Positions 17,986 through 26,779 of a stretch of 64,000 bases of DNA are shown here, one piece after another; the stretch's first letter is position 1; each line of letters begins with the position of its first letter. The DNA lies in assembly GCF_024298965.1 (NCBI RefSeq), contig NZ_CP085193.1, positions 1,984,001 to 2,048,000 on the forward strand. The letters are read 5' to 3'. This stretch comes from Streptomyces rapamycinicus NRRL 5491 (GTDB taxonomy: Bacteria; Actinomycetota; Actinomycetes; Streptomycetales; Streptomycetaceae). The notes under the pieces were generated by a model. It ran no database searches, was not told the origin of the DNA, and saw nothing but the letters and a program-made list of their open reading frames with translations. The translations under genes were made by a program, and so were the position numbers.

Positions 17986-18132
17986 CGGCGGGGTTACCTC
18001 TGGGGGCCACGGGGTACCTGGGCGTCACGCCATCGCAGCGACCCCCGGGGGACCACGGTGGCCAGGCCCTTCCGGTCCAGACCGCGGGCCGGAAGAGCCG
18101 CTTCGGCTGATGCGTCGGCTCGGGCCGACGCT

Positions 18133-18834
18133 TCAGTCGTCGATTCCGCCGCTCTCGCAGATCTGCCGGGCGATGTCCCGCAGCTTGACGTTGCGCTCCT
18201 GGGACACCCGGCGGATCAGTGCGAAGGCGTCGTCCTCGGTGATCTTCAGGCGTTCCATGAGGATGCCCATGGCCTCCCCGATGGTGTGCCGGGTCTGGAG
18301 TGCCTGCTGGAGCTGATCGGCGGTGCGGGCGCTGGAGAAGGCGACCGCGGCATGCGAGGCGAGCAGCCAGCCGGCCGTCTCGCTGGCCTTGGTGAAGGCG
18401 GCGGGGCGCCGTGAGTAGAGGTTCAGGGCGCCGAGGTTCTCCTCCTCGGTGTAGAGCAGGAACCCCATCATGCTGCCGATGCCGAGTTCGCGGCCCTCCC
18501 TGACGAAATCCGGCCAGCTCTCCTCGGGCACGGTGAAGTCCTTGATCCGGAACACCCGCTCGCCGTTCAGCCGACGGGCGGCGTCGAAGCAGGGCCCCTC
18601 GCGGAGCCGCTCCTGCAGCCGGTCCGACCGCACCACCAGCCCATCGGTGGGGGCGAGGGACTCCACTCGGCTGCCGTGGAGCACCAGGATGCCGGCCGCG
18701 TCACAGCCCTCCACTATGTCCACCGAGCACGCGCTGATCCGCTCCAGCGTGGCCTCGACGGAGTCCTGCGCCAGCAGGTCCCGCGCCATGGTGGCCATGC
18801 GCTCGGCGAAGGCTTCCCAGTCCATGACCACCAT
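18133..18834 (-). CDS. GAF and ANTAR domain response protein
   Basis: 233 aa. The GAF domain (residues about 20-155; CSVDIVEGCDAAGILVL, LREGPCFDAARR, SMMGFLLYTEEENLGALNLY) is followed by an ANTAR RNA-binding domain (residues about 170-228; QTRHTIGEAMGILMERL, then VSQERNVKLRDIARQI). ANTAR proteins bind paired hairpins in nascent RNA and cause antitermination. No kinase or hairpin pair was found next to it. A start slightly downstream (MDWEAF) is possible. The next gene upstream, for a gamma carbonic anhydrase, ends 14 bp before this start, so the two probably share a transcript. Confidence 0.88.
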   Translation of the reverse strand: MVVMDWEAFAERMATMARDLLAQDSVEATLERISACSVDIVEGCDAAGILVLHGSRVESLAPTDGLVVRSDRLQERLREGPCFDAARRLNGERVFRIKDFTVPEESWPDFVREGRELGIGSMMGFLLYTEEENLGALNLYSRRPAAFTKASETAGWLLASHAAVAFSSARTADQLQQALQTRHTIGEAMGILMERLKITEDDAFALIRRVSQERNVKLRDIARQICESGGIDD

Positions 18835-18848
18835 CCGATCACATCGGG

Positions 18849-19391
18849 CTACTCGCCGCCTCTGAGCGCTTCCCGGTACTGCTTCGCCCGCTCCGCGTAC
18901 ACCTGGGCGTTCAGCTTGATGCCTGCTCGCTCCTCGTCGGTGAGGGGGCGCTTCACCCTCGCCGGCACCCCCGCCACCAGCGACCCGGGCGGTATCTCCA
19001 TGCCCTGCGGCACCAGGGCCTGGGCCGCGACCAGCGACCCCGCACCGATCCGGGCGCCGTTGAGGACCGTGGCCCCCATGCCGATCAGGACGTCGTCCTC
19101 GACCGTACAGCCGTGCACGACCGCGTTGTGCCCGACCGAGACCCGCTCGCCGATGGAGACCGGGAATCCGGGGTCGACATGCACCGTGCAGTTGTCCTGA
19201 ATGTTGCTGTCCGCGCCGAGGACGATGGGACCGCCGTCGCCCCGCAGCACCGCCTGGTACCAGACGCTGGATCCCGCCGCCAGCACGACATCGCCGATCA
19301 CCACCGACGTGGGGGCCACGAACGTGTCGGGGTCGATCCGCGGCTCCTTCCCGTCGATGCCGAAGATCAAGGCGCGCACCGTCTCTCCCAC
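18849..19391 (-). CDS. Gamma carbonic anhydrase family protein
   Basis: 180-aa left-handed beta-helix protein with hexapeptide repeats (IGDVVLAAGSSVWYQAVLRG; IGMGATVLNGARIGAGSLVA). The zinc histidines of the gamma-class are present in NIQDNCTVHVD and VSVGHNAVVHGC, so metal binding is likely, although many family members lack measured carbonic anhydrase activity. The listed start is a GTG at 19391; a second GTG at 19379 sits five bases after GGGAG and may be the true start. The C-terminal helix (KLNAQVYAERAKQYREAL) is typical. Confidence 0.88.
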   Translation of the reverse strand: MGETVRALIFGIDGKEPRIDPDTFVAPTSVVIGDVVLAAGSSVWYQAVLRGDGGPIVLGADSNIQDNCTVHVDPGFPVSIGERVSVGHNAVVHGCTVEDDVLIGMGATVLNGARIGAGSLVAAQALVPQGMEIPPGSLVAGVPARVKRPLTDEERAGIKLNAQVYAERAKQYREALRGGE

Positions 19392-19503
19392 CTGGTCGTT
19401 CCCTTCGCGTTCCGCACCCCGGCCGGTAGCTCCGGCGGAGCCGTCCAGCCGGTCCAGCCAGTCCAGCCGGTTCGACCGGGACCGCCGATCCGGCCGATCC
19501 GCC

Positions 19504-20172
19504 CTAGTCCCCGGCCGGGACCGGCTCCGGCTCTGCGGGCTCGGCGTCGGCCGTCGTGACCGCCGCGGCCTTGGCCTTCTTGGAGCGCCACTTCATGACC
19601 AGCATCGAGCCGAGGCCGAAGAGCAGGGCCAGTACGAGCCCGAGCCAGGAGAAGCGCTTCAGCCAGTCCTCGGCGACCTTGCCCAGGGAGTAGATGACCG
19701 CGGTGGTACCACCGGCCCAGACGATGCCGCCGAGGACATTGGCGATGAGGAACTTCCAGTACGGCATGCGCAGCACGCCCGCGAGCGGCCCGGCGAAGAT
19801 GCGCAGCAGCGCGATGAACCGGCCGACGAAGACCGCCCACATGCCCCACTTCTGGAAGGAGCGCTCGGCGGTGGCCACGTGGTCGGCGCTGAAGTGTTTG
19901 GGGAACTTGCGGCCCAGCCAGGCGAGCAGCGGCTGTCCGCCCTTGCGGCCGATGAGATAGCCGATGGAGTCGCCGATCACCGCACCCGCTACGGCGCACG
20001 TCCCCAGGATGTAGGGGTTGATGTGGTCCTGGGAGGCCGCCAGCAGCGTCGCGCTGACGAGGACGATCTCGCCGGGGAGCGGGATTCCCAGGCTCTCCAG
20101 GCCGATGACGATACCCACGAGCAGATACACGCTGACCGCGGGCACGGTCTCGAGCCATTCCTCGATATGCAA
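19504..20172 (-). CDS. DedA family membrane protein
   Basis: 222 aa, about five hydrophobic segments. Family hallmarks: ESLGIPLPGEIVLVSATLLA near residue 30, GDSIGYLIGRKGGQPLLAWL near 65, and FVGRFIALLRIFAGPLAGVL near 115, with the conserved acidic residue and arginine needed in E. coli DedA paralogues. Bacterial DedA proteins act as lipid-carrier flippases or affect membrane energetics; the E/R motif here suggests a functional protein. The C-terminal tail is Ala/Glu-rich and cytosolic. Confidence 0.9.
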   Translation of the reverse strand: MHIEEWLETVPAVSVYLLVGIVIGLESLGIPLPGEIVLVSATLLAASQDHINPYILGTCAVAGAVIGDSIGYLIGRKGGQPLLAWLGRKFPKHFSADHVATAERSFQKWGMWAVFVGRFIALLRIFAGPLAGVLRMPYWKFLIANVLGGIVWAGGTTAVIYSLGKVAEDWLKRFSWLGLVLALLFGLGSMLVMKWRSKKAKAAAVTTADAEPAEPEPVPAGD

Positions 20173-20365
20173 CGCCGGTTCCTCCCCATGTGGCGACCGC
20201 TTCCCGGCGTGCGCCGGACAGGACGCGGCGCACGCCGGGAAGCCTACTCAATCGGCGCGCGGTCGCCATCATCCCCAAGTCGTGCTCCCGCTCGCGTCGG
20301 CTCCGGCGAAGGGAGGACGCGCTCAGGGACGGAGAGCTCGGGCTCAGGGGTGGGGAGGGTCGCGC

Positions 20366-20818
20366 TCAGGACTGGGGGCGCAGGGTCCACACGATGGACA
20401 TCTCGCCCGTAACCGCACCGTCCTCGCGTGTGATCGCGACGTTCACCGGGAATTCGGGCCGCGCCCCCGCGTCCAGCTCGGCGACCACCTCGGCGGCGGG
20501 CCGGCCGAGGGTGGCGGTCGCGGTGACGGGCCCCTTGGCGAGCTTCTTGTAGCCGATCTCGGCGCGCACGGCCAGCGGTACGGCACGGCCGAGCTGATCG
20601 CCGAACGCCGCCAGCACGATGGCGCCGCTCGCGGACTCCGCCAGGGTGAACATCGCGCCCGCGTGGGGGCCGCCGACGTGGTTGTGGAAGTCGGACTGGT
20701 CGGGCAGGCACAGCACCGCGCGCTCGGGCGACGCCTCACGGAACTCCAGGTTCAGGGTGCGCACCATGGGCACCGTGGCGGCGAGCATCTCACCGACGGA
20801 GGGCAGGGTTTCTGACAT
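20366..20818 (-). CDS. Hotdog-fold thioesterase (PaaI/DUF4442-like)
   Basis: 150 aa from ATG 20818; the open frame further upstream overlaps the next gene's promoter and lacks coding sense. The FHNHVGGPHAGAMFTLAES segment (residues 45-63) is the hotdog active-site helix, followed by GRAVPLAVRAEIGYKKLAKG and the ATLGRPAAEVVAELDAGARP strand. Similar proteins hydrolyse acyl-CoAs or, in the DUF4442 group, have unknown substrates. It is divergent from the Pro/Gln-rich membrane protein gene at 20914. Confidence 0.82.
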   Translation of the reverse strand: MSETLPSVGEMLAATVPMVRTLNLEFREASPERAVLCLPDQSDFHNHVGGPHAGAMFTLAESASGAIVLAAFGDQLGRAVPLAVRAEIGYKKLAKGPVTATATLGRPAAEVVAELDAGARPEFPVNVAITREDGAVTGEMSIVWTLRPQS

Positions 20819-20913
20819 GACCCGGAAGTTACCACTCAGTAGAAAGCGGGGAAAGGGCCAGTTCAAGGGGCAGCCGTAGCAGCTGTCGTCGGCCCCCTCT
20901 ATCGTTACTGGCC

Positions 20914-22020
20914 ATGTGGCCAGGACAGCAGCCGCCCGGGGGCGAGCAGAACAACCCGCACGACCAGAACCCCTATCAGCAACCGGGGTACCAGCAGCCG
21001 GGATACAACCAGCCCAACCCGTATCAGCAGCCGGGATACCAACAGCCGAATCCCTATCAGCAGCCGCCCCAGCAGCAGCCGGGGCAGTCCGGCCAGCCGG
21101 GGCAGCAGCAGCCCGGTTACGGCCCGCCACAGGGTCCGCCCGGCCAGCAGTGGGGCGCTCCGTCCAGCCCGCCCGGCGCACCGCAGCCGCCGCGCGACAA
21201 CAAGAAGCGCACGACCACCATCGCCATCGTCGCGGCCATCGCGGTCGTCGCGGCCGCGGCCATCACCGGTGTGCTGGTCCTGGGCAAGGACGACAGCGAC
21301 GGCGGTGACGAGTCGAAGGGGAAGGACAAGACGTCGGCCTCCACGTCGGCCCCGGCCTCCGAGGAACCGACCGAGGACCCGGGCGGCGGCGGTGCGGACA
21401 ACCCGCGCGCCGGCGGTGACACCACCGACGTCAAGGCGGTCATACCCGGCTGGAAGCCGGTGGTCAGCCCCAAGCGGCACAACGCCTTCGACGTCCCCCC
21501 GGACTGGACGATCGAATCGCCGGGCCTGAGCACCGGGTTCGAGGACGACAAGGGCAAGCCGCTCGTGGTCATGTCCGCTCCGGCGAGGTACAAGAAGGAC
21601 TACTGCTCGGTCAAGGACAAGGACGGCTACGTCGACAAGAGCCACGCCGCCGGGGCGGGCTCGAAGGGCGCCCAGGGCGCCAAGAGCGAGGCGTCGGCCG
21701 CCAAGATCGAGGCCGAGAACTGGGTCTTCGCCGCCTTCGACCAGAAGCAGACCGGGACCCGCAAGGTCACCGACGCCAAGAAGTTCAAGAGCGCCCACGG
21801 CCTCAAGGGCTACACCGCGTCGGCCACCGTCACCGGGGTGAAGAAGACCGACAAGTGCACCACCGACGGCAAGTCGGTCACCGTGACCTACACGGACACC
21901 AACGGCGACTTCGCCACCTGGGTCCTGTACTCGGTCAAGGGCACCAAGGAAGAGGTCCCGGACTCCACCATCAAGAAGATCATGAGCTCGCTGCGGCCGG
22001 TGAAGTCGGAGGTCTCCTGA
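20914..22020 (+). CDS. Pro/Gln/Tyr-rich membrane-anchored protein
   Basis: 368 aa. Residues 1-95 are a repetitive, disordered cytosolic tail built from NPYQQPGYQQP units. One transmembrane helix follows (TIAIVAAIAVVAAAAITGVL, about 103-122). Then comes an extracellular Ser/Thr/Asp-rich linker and a folded domain (residues about 175-368; FDVPPDWTIESPGLSTGF, IEAENWVFAAFDQKQTG, ATWVLYSVKGTKEEV). This layout is frequent among Streptomyces surface proteins of unknown role. Two cysteines in the outer domain (DYCSV, DKCTT) could form a disulphide. Confidence 0.82.
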   Translation: MWPGQQPPGGEQNNPHDQNPYQQPGYQQPGYNQPNPYQQPGYQQPNPYQQPPQQQPGQSGQPGQQQPGYGPPQGPPGQQWGAPSSPPGAPQPPRDNKKRTTTIAIVAAIAVVAAAAITGVLVLGKDDSDGGDESKGKDKTSASTSAPASEEPTEDPGGGGADNPRAGGDTTDVKAVIPGWKPVVSPKRHNAFDVPPDWTIESPGLSTGFEDDKGKPLVVMSAPARYKKDYCSVKDKDGYVDKSHAAGAGSKGAQGAKSEASAAKIEAENWVFAAFDQKQTGTRKVTDAKKFKSAHGLKGYTASATVTGVKKTDKCTTDGKSVTVTYTDTNGDFATWVLYSVKGTKEEVPDSTIKKIMSSLRPVKSEVS

Positions 22021-22094
22021 CCTTCTGACCGCTCCGATCACGGCGGCCGGAATTCGGTTGGACGCCGGGGCCCGCCCCCAGGGATAGTCCGGAT

Positions 22095-23399
22095 GTGACG
22101 ACTCCTCCGGCCCCGCGCCTCCGGCCGCGCCGCCCCCCGTGGGCCGGCCGCAACTACACACTGCTGACCACCGCCGCCGTGGTGACGGGCCTCGGGAACG
22201 CCGGAGCCCTCATCGCGGCGGCGTTCGCGGTGCTGGAGGCGGGCGGGGACGGCGGCGACGTCGGGCTCGTGGCGGCGGCCCGCACCCTTCCGCTGGTCGT
22301 CTTCCTGCTGATCGGCGGCGCGGTGGCGGACCGACTGCCCCGCCACCGGGTGATGGTGGCGGCCAACAGCCTCAACTGCCTCTCGCAGGCGGCCTTCGCC
22401 GTGCTCGTCCTGTCCGGCGAGGCGCGGCTGTGGCAGATGGCCGTGCTGTCCGCGCTCGGCGGCACCGGGCAGGCGTTCTTCGCCCCCGCCGCCGAGGGCA
22501 TGCTGCTCTCCAGCGTCAACGGCGAACAGGCCGCCGGCGCCTTCGCGCTGTTCCGGATGGGCATGAACGGTGCGCAGATCGGCGGGGCCGCGCTCGGCGG
22601 CGCGCTGGTCGCGGTGGTCGGCCCCGGCTGGGTGCTGGCGGTCGACGCCGCCGCGTTCGCGGCCGCGGGCGCCCTCCGCTCGCTTCTCGATGTCAGCGCC
22701 GTCGCCCGGCGGGAGCCCGGCGGCGGCATGCTGGGGGATCTGCGCGAAGGTTGGCGCGAATTCGTCGGCCGGCCCTGGCTGTGGTCGATCGTCGTCCAGT
22801 TCTCCGTCGTCAACGCGGTGGTGGGAGCGGCGGAGGCGGTGTTCGGCCCGCTGGTGGCCGAGGACCATCTGGGCGGGGCGCGCCCCTGGGGGCTCGCGCT
22901 CGCGGCGTTCGGCGCGGGCACCGTCCTGGGCGGTCTGCTGATGGTGCGCTGGCGGCCGCGCCGGATGCTGCTCGCGGGCTCCCTGTGCGTACTGCCGCTC
23001 GCGCTGCCGTCGGCCGCGCTCGCCGTCCCGGTGCCGATCGCGCCGCTGGCCGTGGTGATGTTCCTGGTCGGGGTGTCGGTCGAGGTGTTCGGGGTGTCCT
23101 GGATGACCGCGCTGCACCAGGAGATCCCCGAGGACAAGCTGTCGCGGGTCTCGGCGTACGACTGGTTCGGCTCGGTCGCCATGGTGCCGCTCGCCATGGC
23201 GCTCGCGGGCCCGGCCGAGGAGGCGTTCGGCCGGTCGGCCTCGCTGTGGGGGTGCTCCGCGCTGATCCTGGCGCTGACGCTGGCGGTGCTGACGGTCCCG
23301 GACGTACGGCGGCTGCGCCGGAGCGAGACCAAGCCCGTCGCCGAGGGCGGACCGGCCGCCGCCGCGGACCCCGCCCCGGAGCCGGTCAGCCCACGCTGA
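22095..23399 (+). CDS. MFS transporter (drug-efflux type)
   Basis: 434 aa, about 12 helices, GTG start. Motif A-like loop GGAVADRLPRHRVMV between helices 2 and 3, and a conserved internal turn QAFFAPAAEGMLLSSV. The family resembles the MFS_3/enterobactin-exporter group, which exports drugs or siderophores. The C-terminal 30 residues are Ala/Pro-rich and likely cytosolic. Its end overlaps the convergent spermidine-synthase-like gene by 14 bp. Substrate unknown. Confidence 0.88.
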   Translation: MTTPPAPRLRPRRPPWAGRNYTLLTTAAVVTGLGNAGALIAAAFAVLEAGGDGGDVGLVAAARTLPLVVFLLIGGAVADRLPRHRVMVAANSLNCLSQAAFAVLVLSGEARLWQMAVLSALGGTGQAFFAPAAEGMLLSSVNGEQAAGAFALFRMGMNGAQIGGAALGGALVAVVGPGWVLAVDAAAFAAAGALRSLLDVSAVARREPGGGMLGDLREGWREFVGRPWLWSIVVQFSVVNAVVGAAEAVFGPLVAEDHLGGARPWGLALAAFGAGTVLGGLLMVRWRPRRMLLAGSLCVLPLALPSAALAVPVPIAPLAVVMFLVGVSVEVFGVSWMTALHQEIPEDKLSRVSAYDWFGSVAMVPLAMALAGPAEEAFGRSASLWGCSALILALTLAVLTVPDVRRLRRSETKPVAEGGPAAAADPAPEPVSPR

Positions 23400-24252
23400 A
23401 CGCCCCGTCCGGCGGTTCGGGCGAGGGCGTGGCGTCCTCGTCCCGCACCGGCGCCGCGCCGCCCATGAACCGCTCCAGCGCGGCGCCGTACTCGACCCTG
23501 GCCGGGAAGGCGTCGGCCGCGGTGCGGCGGGCCAGTACGGCGACCGGCGGTTCGGACTGGGAGGCCACCAGCACGGCGTTGCCGAACCGGCGGCCGCGCA
23601 GCACCGACGGCTCCGCGATCAGCGCGAGGTGCGCGAACGCGGTGCGGTAGGTGGCCAGTTGGGAGCGGAGGAAGGTGAACGGCGCCCCGTCGGCCAGATT
23701 CGCCACGTACCACCCGCCCGGCCGCAGCGCCCGGGCCGCGACGCGGGCGTACTCGACGGAGGTCAGATGCGCGGGCACCCGCGAACCGCCGAAGACGTCG
23801 GCCACGATGACGTCGGCCGACCCCCCGGGCGCGGCCTCCAGCGCGGTCCGGGCGTCCTCCGGCCGTACCGTGATGCCCGCCCCGGACGGCAGCGGAAGGT
23901 GCTCTGCGACCAGCTCCAGCACCCCCCGGTCGGCCTCGATCACCACCTGCCGGGAGCCGGGGCGGGTGGCGGCCAGATAGCGAGGCAGCGTCAGCGCCCC
24001 ACCGCCCAGATGCAGTACGTCGAGCGGGGCGCCGGAATCGGCGGCCGCGTCCAGGACATGGGCGATCCGCCGCGCGTACTCGAATTCGAGATGGCCCGGA
24101 TCGTCCAGGTCGACATACGACTGCGGGGCGCCGTCCACCGTGAGCAGCCAGGCGCGCGGGCGGTCCAGGTCCGGCATCAGCTTGGCGGTGCCGCCGTCCA
24201 CGGCACGGCTCACGGGTATCGGCTCGTTCACCCCCTCATTGTGCCGTCGCAC
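23386..24252 (-). CDS. Spermidine synthase-like / class I methyltransferase-fold protein
   Basis: 288 aa. The methyltransferase-type Rossmann motif I is VLHLGGGALTLPRYLA (residues about 97-112), then VVIEADRGVLELV (motif II acid) and ADVIVADVFGGSRVP (motif IV, in place of the DxxDP of true spermidine synthases). This places it in the spermidine-synthase-like group, but the aminopropyl-acceptor residues are not recognisable, so polyamine synthesis is not claimed. A GTG seven codons inside could also be the start. It overlaps the convergent MFS gene. Confidence 0.75.
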   Translation of the reverse strand: MRRHNEGVNEPIPVSRAVDGGTAKLMPDLDRPRAWLLTVDGAPQSYVDLDDPGHLEFEYARRIAHVLDAAADSGAPLDVLHLGGGALTLPRYLAATRPGSRQVVIEADRGVLELVAEHLPLPSGAGITVRPEDARTALEAAPGGSADVIVADVFGGSRVPAHLTSVEYARVAARALRPGGWYVANLADGAPFTFLRSQLATYRTAFAHLALIAEPSVLRGRRFGNAVLVASQSEPPVAVLARRTAADAFPARVEYGAALERFMGGAAPVRDEDATPSPEPPDGAFSVG

Positions 24253-24320
24253 GCATGCCGTGGCCTCCGCTCGCCCGCCACCCCCGCACGGGGGAGGCGG
24301 ACGAGCGGGGCCGGTGATGG

Positions 24321-25496
24321 CTACGGCAGCACGGTGGTCACCGTGCCCGCGCCCACCGTGCGACCGCCCTCGCGGATCGCGAAGCCGAGGCCCGGCTCCA
24401 GCGGTACGGCACGGCCGAGCTCGACCGTCATGGTGACCGTGTCACCGGGGCGCGCCACCGCGGCGGCCCCGAGGTCCACGGCGCCGACCACATCGGCCGT
24501 ACGGAGGTAGAACTGCGGGCGGTAGCCGGTGGACACCGGGGTCCGCCGGCCGCCCTCGGCCGCCGACAGCACGTACACCCGCGCGGTGAAGCGCCGCCGC
24601 GGCACGAGGCTGCCGGGCGCGGCCACCACATGGCCGCGGCGCACCGCGTCCCGCGCCACTCCGCGCAGCAGCAGCGCCACGTTGTCGCCCGCCTCGGCCG
24701 ACTCCATGGACTTGCCGAAGGTCTCCACCCCGGTGACCACCGTGGCCACATCGGTGCCGGGCACCTCGACGCGGTCGCCGACCCGTACCGTGCCGCGCTC
24801 GATGGCACCGGTGACCACCGTGCCGCGTCCGGTGATGGTCAGCACGTTCTCCACCGGTAGCAGGAAGGGCGCCCCGGTGTGGCGAACCGGCGTCGGTACG
24901 TAGATGTCCACGGCGTCCAGCAGCGCCTCGATCGACCCGGTCCAGCGCGGGTCGCCCGCCAGCGCCCGCAGCCCGGAGACCCGTACGACGGGCGTGGTGT
25001 CACCGGGGTAGCCGTGCGCGGACAGCAGCTCGCGCACCTCGAGCTCGACGAGGTCGGTGAGCTCGGGGTCGCCCGCGTCGGCCTTGTTGAGGGCCACCAC
25101 GATGTGGTCGACGCCGACCTGGCGGGCCAGCAGCACATGCTCGGCGGTCTGCGGCATCACGCCGTCGAGCGCGGAGACCACGAGGATCGCCCCGTCGATC
25201 TGGGCGGCGCCGGTCACCATGTTCTTGATGAAGTCGGCGTGGCCGGGCATGTCGACATGCGCGTAGTGCCGGGTGTCGGTCTCGTACTCGACATGCGCGA
25301 TGTTGATGGTGATGCCGCGTGCGGCCTCCTCCGGCGCCCGGTCGATACGGTCCGCCGGCACATAGACGCCGCCGGTGCCGCGCTCGCTCAGCACCTTGGT
25401 GATGGCGGCGGTCAGCGTGGTCTTGCCGTGGTCGACATGGCCCATGGTGCCGATGTTCAGATGCGGCTTGGTGCGCACATACGTCTGCTTGGACAT
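24321..25496 (-). CDS. tuf3: Elongation factor Tu paralogue (tuf3 type)
   Basis: 391 aa, slightly shorter than standard EF-Tu (397). All three domains are present. The GTPase motifs are GHVDHGKT (G1), RGITI (G2), DMPGHAD (G3, usually DCPGHAD) and NKAD (G4, usually NKCD). The ATG at 25496 precedes the canonical N-terminus. The cysteine losses and many substitutions match the divergent third EF-Tu of Streptomyces (EF-Tu3), known in other species to be non-essential and expressed under stress, rather than the housekeeping copy, which sits in the str operon next to fusA. No ribosomal gene is nearby. A leader frame and hairpin lie upstream (25552-25746). Confidence 0.88.
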   Translation of the reverse strand: MSKQTYVRTKPHLNIGTMGHVDHGKTTLTAAITKVLSERGTGGVYVPADRIDRAPEEAARGITINIAHVEYETDTRHYAHVDMPGHADFIKNMVTGAAQIDGAILVVSALDGVMPQTAEHVLLARQVGVDHIVVALNKADAGDPELTDLVELEVRELLSAHGYPGDTTPVVRVSGLRALAGDPRWTGSIEALLDAVDIYVPTPVRHTGAPFLLPVENVLTITGRGTVVTGAIERGTVRVGDRVEVPGTDVATVVTGVETFGKSMESAEAGDNVALLLRGVARDAVRRGHVVAAPGSLVPRRRFTARVYVLSAAEGGRRTPVSTGYRPQFYLRTADVVGAVDLGAAAVARPGDTVTMTVELGRAVPLEPGLGFAIREGGRTVGAGTVTTVLP

Positions 25497-25551
25497 GCGA
25501 CGGTCTCTCCTCGTCAGCGGGGGTGGGAAGCGCGGACCCCAGAACCTCGCC

Positions 25552-25595
25552 GACCCTCCCCCTGGGGGATCCGTCGGAGTTGTCCGAGGAGGGTC
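25552..25595 (-). promoter_or_regulatory. Leader hairpin upstream of tuf3
   Basis: Perfect 8-bp inverted repeat GACCCTCC (25552-25559) / GGAGGGTC (25588-25595) enclosing two smaller palindromes (CCCCCTGGGGG and TCCGTCGGA). In the tuf3 direction it begins at the stop codon of a 50-codon upstream frame and ends 55 bp before the tuf3 ATG, the geometry of an attenuator. Role inferred. Confidence 0.4.
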
Positions 25596-25746
25596 AGCTT
25601 CGGGCGCCGTCGAGGCAGGCGGCGGGAACGGCTGCGGGCGGGTCCGTGGTGAAGGCGGCGACCGCGGCCGGAGCGAGAGAGGGGACGGCAGCCTTCGGCG
25701 CGTCCGCGACCGCGGACGTCGGCGTGAGGAAGGCGAGCCGGAACAT
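25594..25746 (-). CDS. Possible 50-aa leader ORF of tuf3
   Basis: Short frame starting with [13 protein letters not shown] and continuing Ala/Pro-rich to a TGA that overlaps the first arm of the hairpin at 25588-25595. The ribosome site is weak (GAAG). Codon use is good. It may be a regulatory leader rather than a protein gene; alternatively it is chance. Confidence 0.3.
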   Translation of the reverse strand: MFRLAFLTPTSAVADAPKAAVPSLAPAAVAAFTTDPPAAVPAACLDGARS

Positions 25747-25952
25747 GCTGTGATCTTCGCGCACTGTTCGGTCCGCGTCGAATGGTTTTCGGTGCGTTTC
25801 GGTACGTGCGGGGTGGATGGGGCGGGTGGTTCGGAACCTCTCTCGGCCTCTCTCGTCAGGGTTCGGAACCTCTGTCGACGGTCTGCCGACAATCGGACGA
25901 CAACCCGACGACATCACAGCGTCCGCCGGGCCCGGTCGGCTACGCTCCAGCG

Positions 25953-26720
25953 ATGCTCGATGTCGCCCCGCCGCCCGCGAAACCGGCCACCCGCCGCGCC
26001 CGCGCCGTGCTCCTTTCGCCGTGGTCGCGGCTGGGGTTGCTCGCCGCGCTGCTCACGGGTTCCGCGATCGCGGTCTGGCTGTGGCAGCCGCAGCGGCTGC
26101 TCACCCACGGCTGGCCGGAGTTGACGGGCGGTACGGCCGTGATGCTCTTCACGGCCGCGTACGGGGTGGGCACCGCCGCGCTGGTCCCCCGGCCGCTGCT
26201 GAACCTGGCGGCCGGTGCGCTCTTCGGCATCCCGGCCGGGCTGGCCACGGCCATCGGCGGCACGGTGATCGGCGCCGGGATCGCCTTCGGCCTCGGACGG
26301 CTGCTGGGGCAGGACGCGCTGCGGCCGTTGCTGCGGGGGCGCTGGCTCACGGCGGCGGACCGGCAGTTGAGCCACCACGGGTTCCGGTCGATGCTGGCGA
26401 TCCGGCTGTTCCCCGGCGTGCCGTTCGCCGCCGCCAACTACTGCGCGGCCGTCTCCCGGATGGGCTGGCCGTCGTTCCTGCTGGCCACGGGGCTGGGCAG
26501 CGTGCCGAACACCGCCGCGTACGTGGTGGCGGGCAGCCGAGCCACCACCCCCACCTCGCCCGTCTTCCTCCTCGCGCTGGCCTTCATCACGGTGCCCGCC
26601 GTCGCGGGGGCGCTGGTGGCCTGGCGCAAACGCGGCCGTATCCGGCCCGTAAGGCCCGTGCGGCCCGTACGGCCCACGGAGGACACGGCGGCGGACGAGG
26701 AGATGGCACCGCGGGCCTGA
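25953..26720 (+). CDS. TVP38/TMEM64 family membrane protein
   Basis: 255 aa with about six hydrophobic segments. The SNARE-associated/VTT core is visible: RPLLNLAAGALFGIPAGLA, TVIGAGIAFGLGRLLGQDAL, RLFPGVPFAAANYCAAVSRM and LATGLGSVPNTAAYVVAGS. The same superfamily as DedA; roles in lipid scrambling are proposed. Translation most likely starts at ATG 25953, since the upstream frame runs through the tuf3 leader region. The C-terminus has three RPV repeats, then an acidic tail. Confidence 0.85.
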   Translation: MLDVAPPPAKPATRRARAVLLSPWSRLGLLAALLTGSAIAVWLWQPQRLLTHGWPELTGGTAVMLFTAAYGVGTAALVPRPLLNLAAGALFGIPAGLATAIGGTVIGAGIAFGLGRLLGQDALRPLLRGRWLTAADRQLSHHGFRSMLAIRLFPGVPFAAANYCAAVSRMGWPSFLLATGLGSVPNTAAYVVAGSRATTPTSPVFLLALAFITVPAVAGALVAWRKRGRIRPVRPVRPVRPTEDTAADEEMAPRA

Positions 26721-26779
26721 CGGGCGGACCAGCGGGGCTGACGGGGGCCGGGGCCGGTCAGCCGTCGGCCGGGAGCCGG

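Noticed and set aside
24321-25496. Housekeeping EF-Tu (tuf1)
   Set aside because: DMPGHAD and NKAD motifs, shorter length and lack of rpsL/rpsG/fusA neighbours point to the divergent tuf3 type.
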